From Aselliscus stoliczkanus (Eukaryota > Chordata > Mammalia > Chiroptera > Hipposideridae), in the NCBI GenBank assembly GCA_033961575.1, contig CM066732.1:74190687-74254686 (forward strand): DNA of 64,000 nt, given 5' to 3'. Below are positions 10,000 to 22,551 of this stretch, piece after piece (positions within the stretch are counted from its first letter, which is position 1; the number at the start of each line of letters is the position of its first letter). The translations under genes and the position numbers were made by a program. Below the pieces are notes generated by a model. That model had not been told where the DNA came from. It worked only from the letters and a program-made list of their open reading frames with translations, and did not search any database.

Positions 10000-12590
10000 C
10001 AGCCATTCTTCTGAAGAGTATTCTAAACACACAGGCTGGAATGCCATGTCATCATTAGATATGGAAATGAGTGAGGGACTTAGATGGAAAGGGAAAACAT
10101 TTTTTTAAATTATATGTGAGGTAGCTTTTTGCTCGCAGACATCTCTGACTAAGCCATTCCCTTGGCACCGAAAAATCTTTGGTGTTTAGACAAACTCTGG
10201 GTGTGCCAGTGTGGAACTCACAGTTCCTTCCGTGTCACCATAGGCAGGGAATGGTGCTTAGTTTTGTGTTTAATTTTCACTTTTCACGCCCACTACATTT
10301 TAGAGGCGTTGGTGGGTAGGGACCAAGTTTGTCCTTGCCTCCATGAGACATGCAAAAAAAAATTATAGAGTCTCTTCTCCAGATATTATCATCTATGAGA
10401 TCCTTTTTCACCCTAGCTTCATAAATCAACATGGTAATAATGTCACAGTAATTATTTAGTCATGCCTGATAAAATGTGACTTGGGTTGGCTTTGCCACAG
10501 CCTGTGATGACGTAGGACGAAGCAGTGCAAAGGCTCCTTCACAGGGGAGGCAGCCCTTGCTGCCCCTGGAATTACAGTGTCCACGTCCCCTACACACATT
10601 CCAGAAACACAAGTCCCCAGTAAGCTGCCAGCAAACAGCCAGGTTTCTCCTCACTTACACACAAAGAGAAAACATGCATGGGAAGATGTACACAGAATTG
10701 TTCACTGAGGTGACAGAAGGAAAAAATTGCCCAGGGACTTCGAATTTTACTTTTATAACGGCTTTAGTCATTATCCTCTAGAGATGGGAGCTCTGTGCTG
10801 TGAGGGGGAAATGGATGATCTTTTTCTGCCTGAATTAACTGAGTTATTCTGTGATCCTGGCCTTTCTCCTCTGTAAGACATACATGAGGTCATCTTAAGC
10901 CGAACAGCAGTGAGAGAACATGACTATGAGGGCTCACTTGTAACCAAGGGGTTGTGTCAGCAACACAAAACATTCAGAGTCTGTCTGGGGAGTTTGTAAA
11001 ATCAAGGAGTTTGAAGGCAAAAATAAGCATTTCCATGTCAGCACCACAATACATCCATCTAAGAACTCTGAAATGGAGATGTTTATAGAGGGAGGGCCTC
11101 CTGGTTTTCTGAGAAGGAAACTAGATACACATCTTAAAATCCTTCCCCTAGATTTAGATGGCAACTGTACTTTCACACAAAATAGGCTGAGAGTAGGAAG
11201 GGTGCCCACTCTAAAAGGGCATATTCAGAAGAAAAAGAAAACATTTCTAAAGGGATGTGTAGGCAGGCCTGTTGGGGCAGGTTTCCATTCAAAGGGCTCT
11301 TTGCAGGGTTTTCAAAAAACCCTGCAGGAGCTGCACACCAGGGACTGGCAGGCCACTGATGAAATGCTGAGCCCCAAGTCCTCTCCAGGTGCAGGCAGTC
11401 CTGGGACTCAGGGTGCCATCTCAGAGCCCAGACAGAGCACAAGATAATTACAGAAGTTCTACCATGGCTCTGGGTGGTTTGCCCAAACCTCTCTTGAGCC
11501 TCCTATGACGTGGATAATGCATGGTCCAGAAGTGAAGCTGAATCGGCCTTGGATGAAACACATTCGTTCCCCATGTAACCAGAACTTGGTTATTAGCTTG
11601 GATGGTTCTACTTAGGGCTGTTCTCTTCCTGACCCCTTGAACTTTTAGCAAGATCAAAGAATTAGGTTCCCTCAGTGGTTCTCAATATGTGTCTAGTTCT
11701 CATGCAAGAAGAGAATTTCAGGTCCTTATGAGCCTTTGGGGTATCCAAGATTATTTCTCTTCTCAACTGTAAATGCGGAGCAGAGTTGTTGCTGGATTTT
11801 CCCCGCTTGGGCTAACCAAATCCAAGTAGATGAACTTCATGGTACAAACCTAGAGCTTCATTTCCTCTTGACCTGGCTAACCCAGGAAAAAGGAAACCTT
11901 GTCTTTCTGCATGAGCAGATTTGTCTTCAAAACAAATCCTCCCCGGTACCTCCATACCTGCCCAGAGACCTGACATAATTGGCTGTGTTAGAGACAACTA
12001 AAATATAAGCGTCAGAAACATTATGCCCCTCTCCTGAATCATGCCCTGTGCCTGGAGAAGGCGGTTGGGGCCAAATGCTCAGGTTCATCTATACCTGTCC
12101 TCCTGGGAGTGGGGTTTATTTATACACACAATACTAACAGCTCCTACAATGCGCCACTTGAAGTCCTAAGCAGTAATGTGAAAAATCATACAGGTAATCA
12201 TGTAGAACCTCAAACTCACTCCTTCGGCAGAAATACTGCAAAAGAAGAATTGGGCTTTAAGCTGAGGTTAGTCACCAGGTTGACCTCTCTCTCGACACAG
12301 GCTCTAGAAAGGTCTGAGCCACCAAGATAAAAGCTCACCATTCTTATAAGCATGGTGACAAATGCTTACTCCAATCGTTTCACCACCGGTGTGACACTCA
12401 GAGAGATCAACAAGCTGGTTTGAAGGAAAAAGGGCTTTGGACTACAAAATATTTTGCTTTGGATCACAAAGCAGAAATTCTGACAAGTGCTAGTGGTGAC
12501 TTCAGCATCCAAAGGTATATAGAATTAATACCAGTCCATTTCCGGAGGTCGTGCCATCAAATTTTAACTATAAGCAAAATCTAAAAACCA
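10000..12590. other. Intronic sequence without recognised elements
   Basis: Mixed-composition sequence, somewhat GC-richer at 11250-11450. A MER5-like start (AGTGGTTCTCAATATGTG) is visible near 11673 but is too short to delimit. Open frames of up to 124 codons (11073-11447) have no recognisable domain. Confidence 0.45.
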
Positions 12591-12599
12591 TCTGCATAT

Positions 12600-12960
12600 C
12601 CAGAAATGTTGAGATCAGTTTTTCAAAATGTAGTACATTTTAAAATGTAGTATATGCATGTAGAGAATGCCAGGCAGCCACAAAAAAAGAATGAGGTAGA
12701 ACTTTAAGGACTAATATGAAAGATGTCAAAATTATTCAGTATGAAAGGCAATATGTATAGCATGTTTCCTCTCATATTTAAAAATTTTATCTATGTGTTT
12801 ATAGGTTTAGAAATTTTTGGAAATCTCCAGAGGAAAATGAGTGGTCAAAGTGTGGTTCACAATAACTACAGTAATTGAGATGTTACAGCAATGTGATATT
12901 GCCACTACATCCAAGTATGTGATCTGTTGAACTTGAACAATTTTTAAATGGGTTTTTATT
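12600..12960 (+). repeat. Old L1 (L1M-type) 3' fragment
   Basis: AGAATGCCAGGCAGCCAC, AAAAAGAATGAGGTAGAAC and AAAGATGTCAAAATTATT follow the order of the L1M ORF2-end/3' UTR. The fragment is diverged and without intact reading frame. Confidence 0.6.
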
Positions 12961-13059
12961 TTGTATGCCTTTGGGTACTGTTTTGTAATTGTTCTAGTAA
13001 TTGTATTTTACAAAAGTGTTGGTCCATGAGGATTGGAAATAAGAAAATGTCCTTTACCA

Positions 13060-14760
13060 CAGGACATTTGAGAAACTGGTCTAGGAACGTAAGCAAAGAA
13101 TCCTATTTACACTCTCACTTCATACTTTGCACCCTTATGTATTGTTTGAATTTTTACCTTGAATATGTGTTACTTTTATGATTAAACATTTGGAAATGTT
13201 TAAACTTGGTTTTAAGAAATTATACCAAGTTAATCGTTTTATCTAGACATCCTTCCTTGACACATTTGCCCTAAATCCTCAATCACAGCATCTTTTGAAA
13301 CTTCCTCATGCTCAAACTTCAAAAAGAAGCATTTCTTTGGGAAGAAGCCCAAAGGGTTCCAAGAGAAAAAGACTGGCAGTGACCAATCAAAAAAGACTGC
13401 CCGTATTTTGCAAAAGAAGTTTTCCACATCCTTGAACACAGCTGGAGTGAGATCTTCTCTCACAGATGAGAGTGCTAGGCTCACTTCTTATTAAAATCTC
13501 CTCACTGGATTACAGACCCAGAAATCCTCCAGGGAGCCTTGTGAACCACGTAATGTTTCTCGCTTTGCATCTTCAATTATGCATCTTTGATTTAGCTGAC
13601 AGATGTGAAGCAATGTGCATAGCCAGGCAATCCCCTGGTGGCCACACATGTGCAGAGGGAGGCGGCAGAGCACCGCCTTCCAGCTCCATCTGGCACCAGC
13701 TTCCAATCACTCAGAATCTTACTGCTCCATCCACCTTCCCTGAGCTCCCCACCCCACTCCTCCCCCCGAGGCCCTGGCATGCATTGGATGGACACACCCA
13801 CTTTGATTCAAGCCCCTCTTCCCTTTGGAGGGACTCCCAAGGAAAATGGGAATGGTGTGCCAATCTGAAGGGCCACCTCTTTTATTATGGGATGGCACCA
13901 CCCCAGCATTCTATCAAGCTTTTCAGTATAGAAATCAGGCCAAATTCTGGCTCCATCCCAAGCCATGGCTGCCAGGACCATACAGAGAAACATCTGGCTG
14001 GATGGTTAGAAGCACTTGGCTCAGCAGTGCAGGAAATCCACTCTCAGCCCTGAGTCCCAGGCTCTCATTTGCCATCCAGATAAAGATACCAGGCCTCTAC
14101 ACGAAATCTACTTGGCCTCCAGGGGATGTGGTATGGCTCTGAGGCCGTTACCAGGAACATCAGTTGGTGGCCCTGTAGGATGGGGGGGTGTTGCCAAGTC
14201 CCATGGGAGTGTGGGTCACATAGGGATCAATGACTGTCACCACAGGACACTGGCAGAGATGGATGGGAGAAACCACCACATATGTGAGTATACTTACATG
14301 TGTGCATACGTGTGGTTCATGGGATTGTTCGATGTGCAAAATGCTCACTTTCTGAATACAGTATTGGTTTTCATGGTGGGTGGCAACTGGTAACTGTGAA
14401 TTCTCAGGTATTACACTGTTGCTTTTTCAATGAGTAGCAAATCTTCATGCCTAATGGCTGGATGAAAACTGCTCGGTGCTAAATTTTTCGAAAATTGTTG
14501 TCAGATAACAGATTTGTCCCCATTCATTATTATTTCACGTAAATGGGGGTATCGTTTGGGCCACATTTTTCAAGGGTCAAAACAAAATGGAATTCTCTGT
14601 TTACTTTCCTTTTTTCTCATTAGTTTAGAATTGCAGAAAGAGGTTTATATTATTTGAATTTAAATTTTTTATTTTCCTACAATTGTTTCCTTGGCACTTA
14701 CAGTTTTCATCTTAAATAGCAATTTTAAAGTTAACAGTTATGATTACTGAGAGTGCATTG
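13060..14760. other. Intronic sequence with a GC-richer block, candidate regulatory
   Basis: No named repeat seen. The 13466-14053 stretch holds the longest open frame in the window (195 codons, plus strand), but frames on both strands stay open here because of base composition, and the predicted protein shows no domain or splice support. The short motif cluster at 13560-13610 is described under findings. Confidence 0.45.
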
Positions 14761-14792
14761 AGTTGGTCTTTTTAAAATCAATTTCCTCACTC

Positions 14793-14900
14793 TTTTTTTT
14801 TTTTTGAGGGCAGTGTCACTGGCCCTCATATGTGGGATCCGAACCAGGGCCGCTGGCTTCCCAAGCCAGCACTTAACCACTGCGCCACTCAGCCGGCCCC
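14793..14900 (-). mobile_element. Short-form tRNA-derived SINE, antisense
   Basis: Poly-T then GAGGGCAGTGTCACTGG through to CAGCCGGCCCC. The target-site duplication AATTTCCTCACTC is exact on both sides (from 14780 and 14901). Confidence 0.93.
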
Positions 14901-15194
14901 AATTTCCTCACTCTTATACTCACCTGAAAACATGTAATTATTCCTCCTTTGCCACACATTCTGCTATTGGAAGCAAGAATTTCTCTATGGGAATTCTTGA
15001 ATGTAAGAAGGCATGCAGAAAACAAGTAGCTGAATTAATAATACTTTGGCTAATTAAATTTAATTTTTCCTTGTATTACACTTTTCTCCCTTTTTTCCTC
15101 TTTTGTGCATCGTCTTTCATATTTTCATGCCATCCGCCACCTCACATTACTCTAGAAATAATTTTAAGTGCTCGCAGTGTGTGTGCTGTGTGGT

Positions 15195-15350
15195 GTGGGG
15201 CAGTGGACACACTGGGCTTTAGGATCAGAGAGGCCTGGGCTTCTATCCCATCTCAATTACTTCCTAACTATGTCAATGTGGATGTTACTTAGGCTCCAAG
15301 AGTCTTTGTTTCTGCATCTGTAAATAAAGATGAAATAAGATTATGTATGT
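15195..15350 (+). repeat. MIR SINE remnant
   Basis: Sense-orientation MIR with GAGAGGCCTGGGCTTCTATC, ACTTCCTAACTATGTCA and TTTGTTTCTGCATCTGTAAA in order. Confidence 0.65.
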
Positions 15351-15465
15351 TAAACAACCCTCGTTAAATCTTATTTCCGTCCCTTTTAATGTACTTGGAA
15401 CATATTTATCCTTACCCATCCCTATTTCCTTGTACTGTGGTCTTGAGTAGGTTTATAGCAACTGG

Positions 15466-15466
<1 letters not shown>

Positions 15467-15498
<32 letters not shown>
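15467..15498. repeat. (TG)n microsatellite
   Basis: Sixteen uninterrupted TG units. Confidence 0.95.
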
Positions 15499-15499
<1 letters not shown>

Positions 15500-15787
15500 T
15501 GCACATATACATAGCAGAATGGTGTGGATAAAACAAAGTTAAGTTGGTCTTTGGCCATATGAATAGAGGTATAATATTTAGAACAAGGCGATAATAGTCT
15601 TGCTCAGCTGTGCCTAGATCATCCCACAGTAAGTGCAAATTTTGATCCAGGGACTCCAAGGTAGATTGATGAGGGGTCTGGGGTCCTGTTAGAGGAAGAG
15701 AGGTATTGGAATGCTCAATAATCATCTTCAATTATTTTGCAGTTCCTCAAGAGGACTGGCATTAGACTTTTTTTATATGGCCTGGTG

Positions 15788-15804
15788 TATTAGTCAGGGT
15801 TCTT

Positions 15805-15856
<52 letters not shown>

Positions 15857-16188
15857 GAATTGGCTCATGAGATTGGCAAATTCAGAATCTGCAAAGCTGA
15901 TGTCCACTTCAAGTATAAAGGTTGGAACCAGGAAGAGCTGATATCTCAGTTCAAAGACCATCAGGCAGAAGAATTCTTTGTTTCATGGGGTAAGGTCACC
16001 TTTTGTTCTATTCAGTGCTTCAACTGATTGGATAATGCTCACTCACATTATGGAGGGCAATCAGATTTACTCAGTCTACTGATATAAATGTTAATCTTAT
16101 CCAAAAAACATCCTCAGAGAAACACCCAGACCAATGTTTAACCAAATTTGTGACCCAGTCAAGCTGATCCATAACATTAACCAGCATA
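15788..16188 (+). mobile_element. Old interspersed repeat with 7-bp flanking duplication
   Basis: Begins TATTAGTCAGGGTTCTTTAG and ends AACATTAACCAGCATA, a mammalian repeat whose family name I cannot give with confidence. CCTGGTG occurs immediately before (15781-15787) and after (16189-16195), a likely target-site duplication. A GATA microsatellite lies near its 5' end. Confidence 0.6.
15806..15856. repeat. (GATA)n microsatellite
   Basis: About twelve GATA units inside the repeat at 15788. Confidence 0.95.
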
Positions 16189-16929
16189 CCTGGTGATTAG
16201 AATCAGATGAAAGTCGCTTGAAAATGGGACTGGGCTCAAGGTAGGAGGGTCTCTCTCTCCATTGGCAATGCCATCCAAGGACCAGGTGGGCACTCTGAAA
16301 GGATGTGCGATCCTGGCATCTAAGGGTACTGATCAGAGGCTGTGTGACACCTTGATGTGGACATTGTAGAGAGAAATCTAGCTTTAGAAGAGAGACTTAA
16401 GCATTCTGAAGGGCCCTTCCTGGTCCAGAAATGCTGCAATTCTGTAATTCTATATTTCATATTGGCTTTGCTTCTGATGGATCTTACCGAATGGTTTGGT
16501 TTAAAATTTTCATTAAAAAATCATCAGAATGTGCAACTACTCTACAGGAAGTTCCCTATAGGTTGGAGAATGAATCTGAAGAGCATGAACTATTTTTAAA
16601 GCTAATTTTTAAAGACTACTTTGGAAATCATGATTTCTCCTTAGTTGAAGAGCAAAGCAAAAGGTTATAAACTGCTGCCTTACATTCTCCCAAGATGTAG
16701 TGATTTTTTGTCCTAATGTTTTCCATTTCTAAATCTTCTCTCTCCTTCCAATAGATCATAGCTCTTATAAATACAAGTCCTCTTGGCTCAGCAGGTATCT
16801 TCTCAATGAGACCTTTCCTGGAGACCCAATCAAAATTAGTAGCCTCCTTCCATCCCACCAGTTCCATCCCAACACTGTATTCAGAAAGTAGCCAGTTACC
16901 CTCCATTTTATTTTCCTTATAACTTTGGA

Positions 16930-17740
16930 ATCTCTGACATCACTTTTTTTATTGTGGTAAAATACAGATAATATAAAATTTACCATTTTAACCATGTTTA
17001 AGTGTATAGTTCAGTGGCATTAAGTACATTCACATTGTTGTGCAACCATCACCACCATCCATCTTTAGAACTCTTTTCATCTTGCAAAACTGAAGCTCTG
17101 CACCATGAAATGCTACATCCCTATTTCTTCCTTCCCCCAGCCCCTAGCTACTTTCAAATTTGACTACTCTAGATACCTCATATAAGTGGAATCATAGCAA
17201 TATTTGTCCTTTAGTGTCTGACTTACTTCACTTAGCATAATAATGTCTTCAAGATTCATCCATGTCGTTGCATGTATCAGAACTTTCTTCCTTTTTAAGG
17301 TAGACCAACATTGCATTGTATGTATATATAACATCTTGTTTACCCTTTCATCTGTTGATGGATACTTGGGTTGTTTTCACCTTTGGGCTGTTGCGAATAA
17401 TGCTGCTGTGAACACTAGTGTATAAATATCTGTTTCAATCCCTGCTTTCATTTCTTTTGGGCATAGATCCAGAAGTAGAATTGCTGGATCATATGTGGTA
17501 AATCTATGTTTAGTTTTTTTTAAGAACCACCATACTGTTCTCCACGGCAGCTGCACCATTTTACGTTTTCTCCAGCAATGCACAAGGGTTCCAATCACTG
17601 CACATTCTCCCTAACATTTGTTATTTTCAGGGCTTTTTGATAATAACTATCCTAATAGTATTAATTGGTATTTCATTGTGGTTTTTATTTACATTTCTCT
17701 GTAGTGAGATATGTGGATCTGGCATCATTTTATTCATTTG
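16930..17740 (-). mobile_element. L1 3' UTR/ORF2-end fragment, 5' truncated
   Basis: On the plus strand it starts TTTTTTATTGTGGTAAAATA (the L1 3' end in complement) and continues through GTTCAGTGGCATTAAGTACA, TTCTTTTGGGCATAGATCCA and CACCATACTGTTCTCCA, the standard order of an L1 3' region read backwards. More diverged than the two deleted L1s, so an older insertion. Confidence 0.85.
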
Positions 17741-17749
17741 TTGCCTGTT

Positions 17750-17890
17750 CATTGTCTGGCTCCCCCATTAGGATCTAGGTTTTGTGAGTATTAAGAAATG
17801 TGTCTGACCTGTTCACTGCTTTATCTCTAACTCAGAGAGCCATGGCTGGAACATAGCAGACACTCAGTTATTTGTTGAATGAATGAATGG
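17750..17890 (+). repeat. L2 3' end fragment
   Basis: CTGTTCACTGCTTTATCTC, GGCTGGAACATAGCAGACAC and TTTGTTGAATGAATGAATGG match the L2 3' terminus. Confidence 0.75.
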
Positions 17891-17999
17891 ATAAATTTAC
17901 TGAAGAAAAAAACTCCAACTCCAAATATGGAATCCAATTAATCTTCAGGTGCTCAATTTCTTGCCTGAGATAACAAGTAAATGTAACCTTTTCTTTACA

Positions 18000-19190
18000 C
18001 AGTATTCCTTGAAAAATGGGAAAAAAATATACTTGTGCTTTCCTTGCCTCGTAGTCAAATTACAGAGATAAATGAAATATTGTGGTTGGATCTCTGCAGT
18101 TTATGGACTTGATAATTGACAAAATTATATCATGTTTGTTATTGCAGTGACCAAATTAGATGTACTGTTGGTAATTAGTACCAGGTATATATTAGCTCAA
18201 GAAATACTCCCTAATAAATAAATGAATGGTCCTGAAAATAACTAAATAGTAATTAAAAATACAGACTGTGTGTGTGAGGGACATGGAACTCCTTAGGACA
18301 GAAGAGCCCCAAGCAGTTGGTGGCTTTGGTGGGAAGTGTAAACACCATGAGTAGTCAGTAATTCGCAGGTCTTTTTTCTTTAAATAAATAATCAATTTTA
18401 GAAGCTAGATCTGTAGGGACACTCTCCATGCAGTGTTGCTTCTCTAAAAATCAGTCACCTGCAGAGCCCCAGAGAAGCCTGGCTTCTTTGTTGGTTCATT
18501 CTGTAGAGCATAAGGAAAGTATTTTCCTACATTTTTCAGCTCAAACAGCCGTGGGTGTGGCCCTGCTTACTTTTCAGTCCAGAGGCCACTTCCTGTTGTA
18601 CCTGTTCTGCAAAGTGCATGACTGTTAGCAGAATGACAGAAAAAGAGCCCTCATTTAAATTTTGTTCTTGTGTTTAAACAGTCAAAACATGCTTTATGCC
18701 AACCAAGATTTCTGCTAGTCTTGATAGACAGAGGTAGAATGAAATAGTAATCTCTTTTGAAAAGACATGGGCAAGATAATAATCTTTTTGGTATGGCTCA
18801 GTGTTAAATAAACCAAAGAGGAAACCAAGAAGTAGGAACAAAGTTTCTCTAATTGGTATTGGGGGGATGTGACCTGGAACCCCATTCAGCAGTGACTGAT
18901 GGTAAAAACTATCTGTAGCTTTCTAGTTTTCAAGGCCAGGAATGGCCATATCACAGGCATGGAGCATGCCTGTAATTAGCAGTTTGGAGCCAAAAAGCGG
19001 GTACACTCTAGACTAGAAAGTGGAGCAAAGTAAGGATGAATTATAATGGTTATCACAATGGTTCAAGTGAGATTAGATCAGGGCTTGGACCATAGATGAA
19101 TAATGGTGCTGAGTACTCTAGCCTGCTTCCGAACAGGTAGACATATGGGTAAGAGCAGCTCTAGGTCATTAACTTGATAGGGAAGTATTT
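18000..19190. other. Intronic sequence without recognised elements
   Basis: AT-rich sequence with no convincing repeat, exon or RNA gene. Open frames are under 70 codons. Confidence 0.45.
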
Positions 19191-19199
19191 TTTTCTGTT

Positions 19200-19360
19200 T
19201 TTCATTGTGTAGTTCCCTGGTCTTCTGCATCAGAATTAGGTGTGGTGTTAAAAATGCAAATTCCTAAACCTCCACTCAGACCTACCAAATTCACATCTCT
19301 GGAGGTGAAGCACAACAATCCTATTTTTTAGGAAGGAAAAAAACAAACAAAAACCTGTCT
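19200..19360 (+). mobile_element. MER5A-like hAT remnant
   Basis: TGCATCAGAATTAGGTGTGG, AAATGCAAATTCCTAAACC and CACATCTCTGGAGGTGAAG follow the MER5A order. Diverged; ends not precise. Confidence 0.6.
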
Positions 19361-19849
19361 TAAAGGCCCCCTCAAATTTTATTGGCTAGAATTAAGTCAC
19401 ATGCTCATGTCTTGTACAATTAGAGCCAGGAGAATAAGAGCAGGTGATTAAACCCATCGTGCCAGGGCTGGAGAGTGTTCCCCTTCCCTAAGCACATGGC
19501 CTCAAGAGTGTGAGCACTAGAATAGGTTCTTTCAGCATGGAGACGAGATGGGCCGAGTGGGTGGGTAAAAATGGCATTTCCTACCCCAGGTTGGTTGCTA
19601 ATTAGAGATAATAACTCATGTGAAGTCTAGGCTCCCTCAGTTACCATTTTTTGAAGTCTCCTCATGTTCACTATATCAAATGCCCAAAACTCTCCTCATT
19701 GATTTATTTGGTAAAATCTAGTGATTCCAAAGAAACTAGGAAGAACTGACACTTGATGAGAAAGTGAAAGAGACTGATTGAGTTAAAAATGCTAGATACA
19801 ATATTTCTATTCATAACACCATCAGACTGGGTCAGTGGGACTATAATGC

Positions 19850-20870
19850 ATGAATTCTTTCATTCAACAAATATTTACTGAGCAGGTCCTGTATTTAGCC
19901 CCTGGGATACACCAGTAAATGAAATAGACAAAACCCCTGTCCTGTCTTCACGAAGCTGACATCCTAGTGGTAGCAACCGAGAATAAATAAAATCAGCAGG
20001 TAAACTATAAAGCTTGTAGGAAGGGGATAAGTTCTACAAAGAAAAATAAAGCAGGCAGAAAGGATAGGTAGTACTAAAGTGAGAGTGTTGCAGTTTTAAA
20101 TAAAAGAGCAGTGAGGTCAAACTCACTGAGAAGATAATATTGGTACAGAGCCTAAAGAGGTGAGTAGTGATCCATGGGGATATTTTGGGGAGGGGATCCC
20201 AAACAAGACACAGCAAATGGAAACTGGTGTAGGAGTGTGTGTGGTCCAAGGAACAAGATCGTTGGGGCCGGAAGGGAGTGGACCAAGGAAAAAGTTTTAG
20301 GAGATGAGGTGGAAGGTAAAATGCAGTATGGTGGAAACACATTGCCTGGGGCCTTTGAAGGGCCTTTGGTTTTGCTCTGAGGGAGATGGGAGGACGTTGG
20401 AAGGTTGGGGACGAGGAGTGACATGATCTACTTTTGATTTTCAGAGGATTATTCTGTCACTGCTTTGTGGATAAAACATAGGGAAACTAGTTAGGAGGTT
20501 AACACAATGGTTTAAGTGAGATCTGATCAGGGCTTGGACCAGGGTAATAGAGATGAATAAGAGAAAGAGAGAACTCAAGTGTATGCTTTCAAAGTGTCTG
20601 GCCTGAGTGACTGGAAAGATGGAGCTGCCATTAACTGACCTGGAGAATATTGTGGATAGAGCAAGTGTGTGGCGGGATAATCAGTTCATCTTGAACATGC
20701 TGATTATGACATGCTAATTAGAAGCTGAAGTGGAGATGTTGAGTAAGTGGCTGGATGAACTGGAGATGTATGACAGCTATCAGCATATGAATGGTAATCA
20801 AACTATTAGGATTGGATGTAATCATCAGGGAGTGACAGACGAGAAATGAAGCCCCAGGGATATCTGTTGC
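19850..20870 (+). repeat. Ancient mammalian repeat of unknown family, best copy
   Basis: About 1 kb beginning TTCATTCAACAAATATTTACTG and passing through CACGAAGCTGACATCCTAGT, GAGGAGTGACATGATCTAC and GGCCTGAGTGACTGGAAAGA. The same order of phrases appears in broken form at 960-1975, 59800-60375 and from 63690 to the end. I recognise it as a common ancient mammalian interspersed repeat but cannot name its family reliably. Confidence 0.6.
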
Positions 20871-21315
20871 ATTTTTTCAAATGTCTTGAAACCTACATAA
20901 CTTATCCAGTTTGTGGTTTTCTATGACACTGACTGCAGGAGTTAGGTCAGAAAATAGTCCTTAAGAATTCATTGATGATAATGTGTTATTAAGGAAATAA
21001 TTTTTCAAAGCGATGGGAAGGGAAGACTGTGCATATCCAGAAGTCTATAAAGTATACATAAGACTTCGACTTATTAAATCCAGAAAGCTTGGTGGCTCTC
21101 CATTTAACTTGTGTCTTAATCGGTTAAATAAGAACCCAGGCACTGTAGATGACAAGAGGGGCTACAAACCCTAGGCAGCTGCTCCTCCATTTAAAAACCA
21201 GCATTTTAGTCCCCGCCCTTTCCCTCCCAAAATAAACAGAACCTGGGGCCTGAGCACTAGTGACAGTCTTAGAAGGAGGACTACAGCCAGGACGTACAAT
21301 AATGTTCCCCAGTGG

Positions 21316-21317
<2 letters not shown>

Positions 21318-21383
<66 letters not shown>

Positions 21384-21434
21384 CCTCTCATTCTTTATCG
21401 CTCTCGCTCTCGCTCTGGCTCTCTCTTTCTCTCA
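21318..21434. repeat. (CT)n microsatellite with interrupted tail
   Basis: About 30 pure CT units to 21379, then CCCTCCCTCTCATT and further CT/CGCT units. Confidence 0.95.
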
Positions 21435-21464
21435 ACTCAGGAGTCAAACACAGCATTCAAGAGC

Positions 21465-21660
21465 GGAGGTTTTGGAGTCAAGTAAACTTGGGTTCTTACC
21501 CCAACTCCACCACTTAACAAGCTGTTTGAGTAGTAGGAAAGTCGTTTAAGTTCTCTGAGTCTTGGTTTACTTGTCTAGAAAATGAGAAGAGCAGTATCTA
21601 TTTCGTGTAAAATTTGAACGGGATAATAGTTGTAAAGCATTTAGCATGATGATGGCAATT
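21465..21660 (+). repeat. MIR SINE remnant
   Basis: GTTTTGGAGTCAAGTAAAC, CCAACTCCACCACTTAACA, GTTTACTTGTCTAGAAAAT and TTGTAAAGCATTTAGCA follow the sense MIR consensus order. Confidence 0.7.
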
Positions 21661-22084
21661 TTTTTGTTGCTAAAATTTCTCTCAATAGACTCAATTCCAT
21701 CAGAAGTCCACTAGGGGGCACCTCAAGAAATTTATTTGGAGCCCACTGTGGTAACTGGCGTCCAAAAAGGGTTAATGCGTTTCCAAATGTGACTTGTTCT
21801 TTGAGAGTAGCCTGACTAATACACAACACCTTTGGCTTCAAACATGTATGAATTGGTCGTAGCAGAATTCCACAACAGGGTGTGAATTCCTAAGGCACTG
21901 GGTCACCCACTTGGTAAGGTTCCATTTGTGAAGGACATCTCTGAATTCTAAGGCTTTCTGTACCAGCTGTAGTCATACAGAGCTCTGCAGCTAGCTCAAG
22001 CTATTAAATCACGTTACTTATACAACAATGTACTAACTCATTTCCATAAGCATTTGTAGAGAGAGCTGACATTAAAAAAAAAAT

Positions 22085-22132
22085 ACAAATCTTTGTTCTG
22101 GCAGTAATACACATCTCTGTTCTGGCAGTAAT
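22085..22132. repeat. 24-bp tandem duplication
   Basis: Two adjacent copies of ACAAATCTTTGTTCTGGCAG plus TAAT; the second has two differences. Confidence 0.85.
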
Positions 22133-22551
22133 ACTTTGGAATTAATTTGCTTACCTTTTGTGCCAACAGTTTTTTTGTGGTGGGTAAACAACTAACACAC
22201 AGTTAAGCCAGAATTCAAACCCGAAGAGTGTGGCTCCAGAGCCCACACTCCTGCCGCCACTACACAGGTCGCCTTTATTGACAGGTAGCTTCGAAATAAT
22301 GCTACAAGTGACAGGGTGATGATAAAGAACTGGAGTGGCCATTGTCAAGCAATTTGTAACCTGGATGAATATATGGTAATCATGTGAATGATACATACTC
22401 TACTCAGTTAAAAATATGCAAGTCATTCAGACTATTAATATGGACACTGAGTCATGTTTGTGTGTATGGATGGCTTTCTATACAGATGTGAGTATGTATA
22501 TGTACGGCTGTATATGCATAAGTGTATACATTTCTTATTTGAATATAAGTA

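Noticed and set aside
13466..14053. Longest open frame in the window, 195 codons on the plus strand
   Set aside because: No recognisable domain. Several frames on both strands are open here because of GC-richer composition, and it does not fit the carrier gene's splice pattern.
16357..16670. Two overlapping plus-strand frames of about 80 codons
   Set aside because: No similarity recognised; short and in different frames, consistent with chance.
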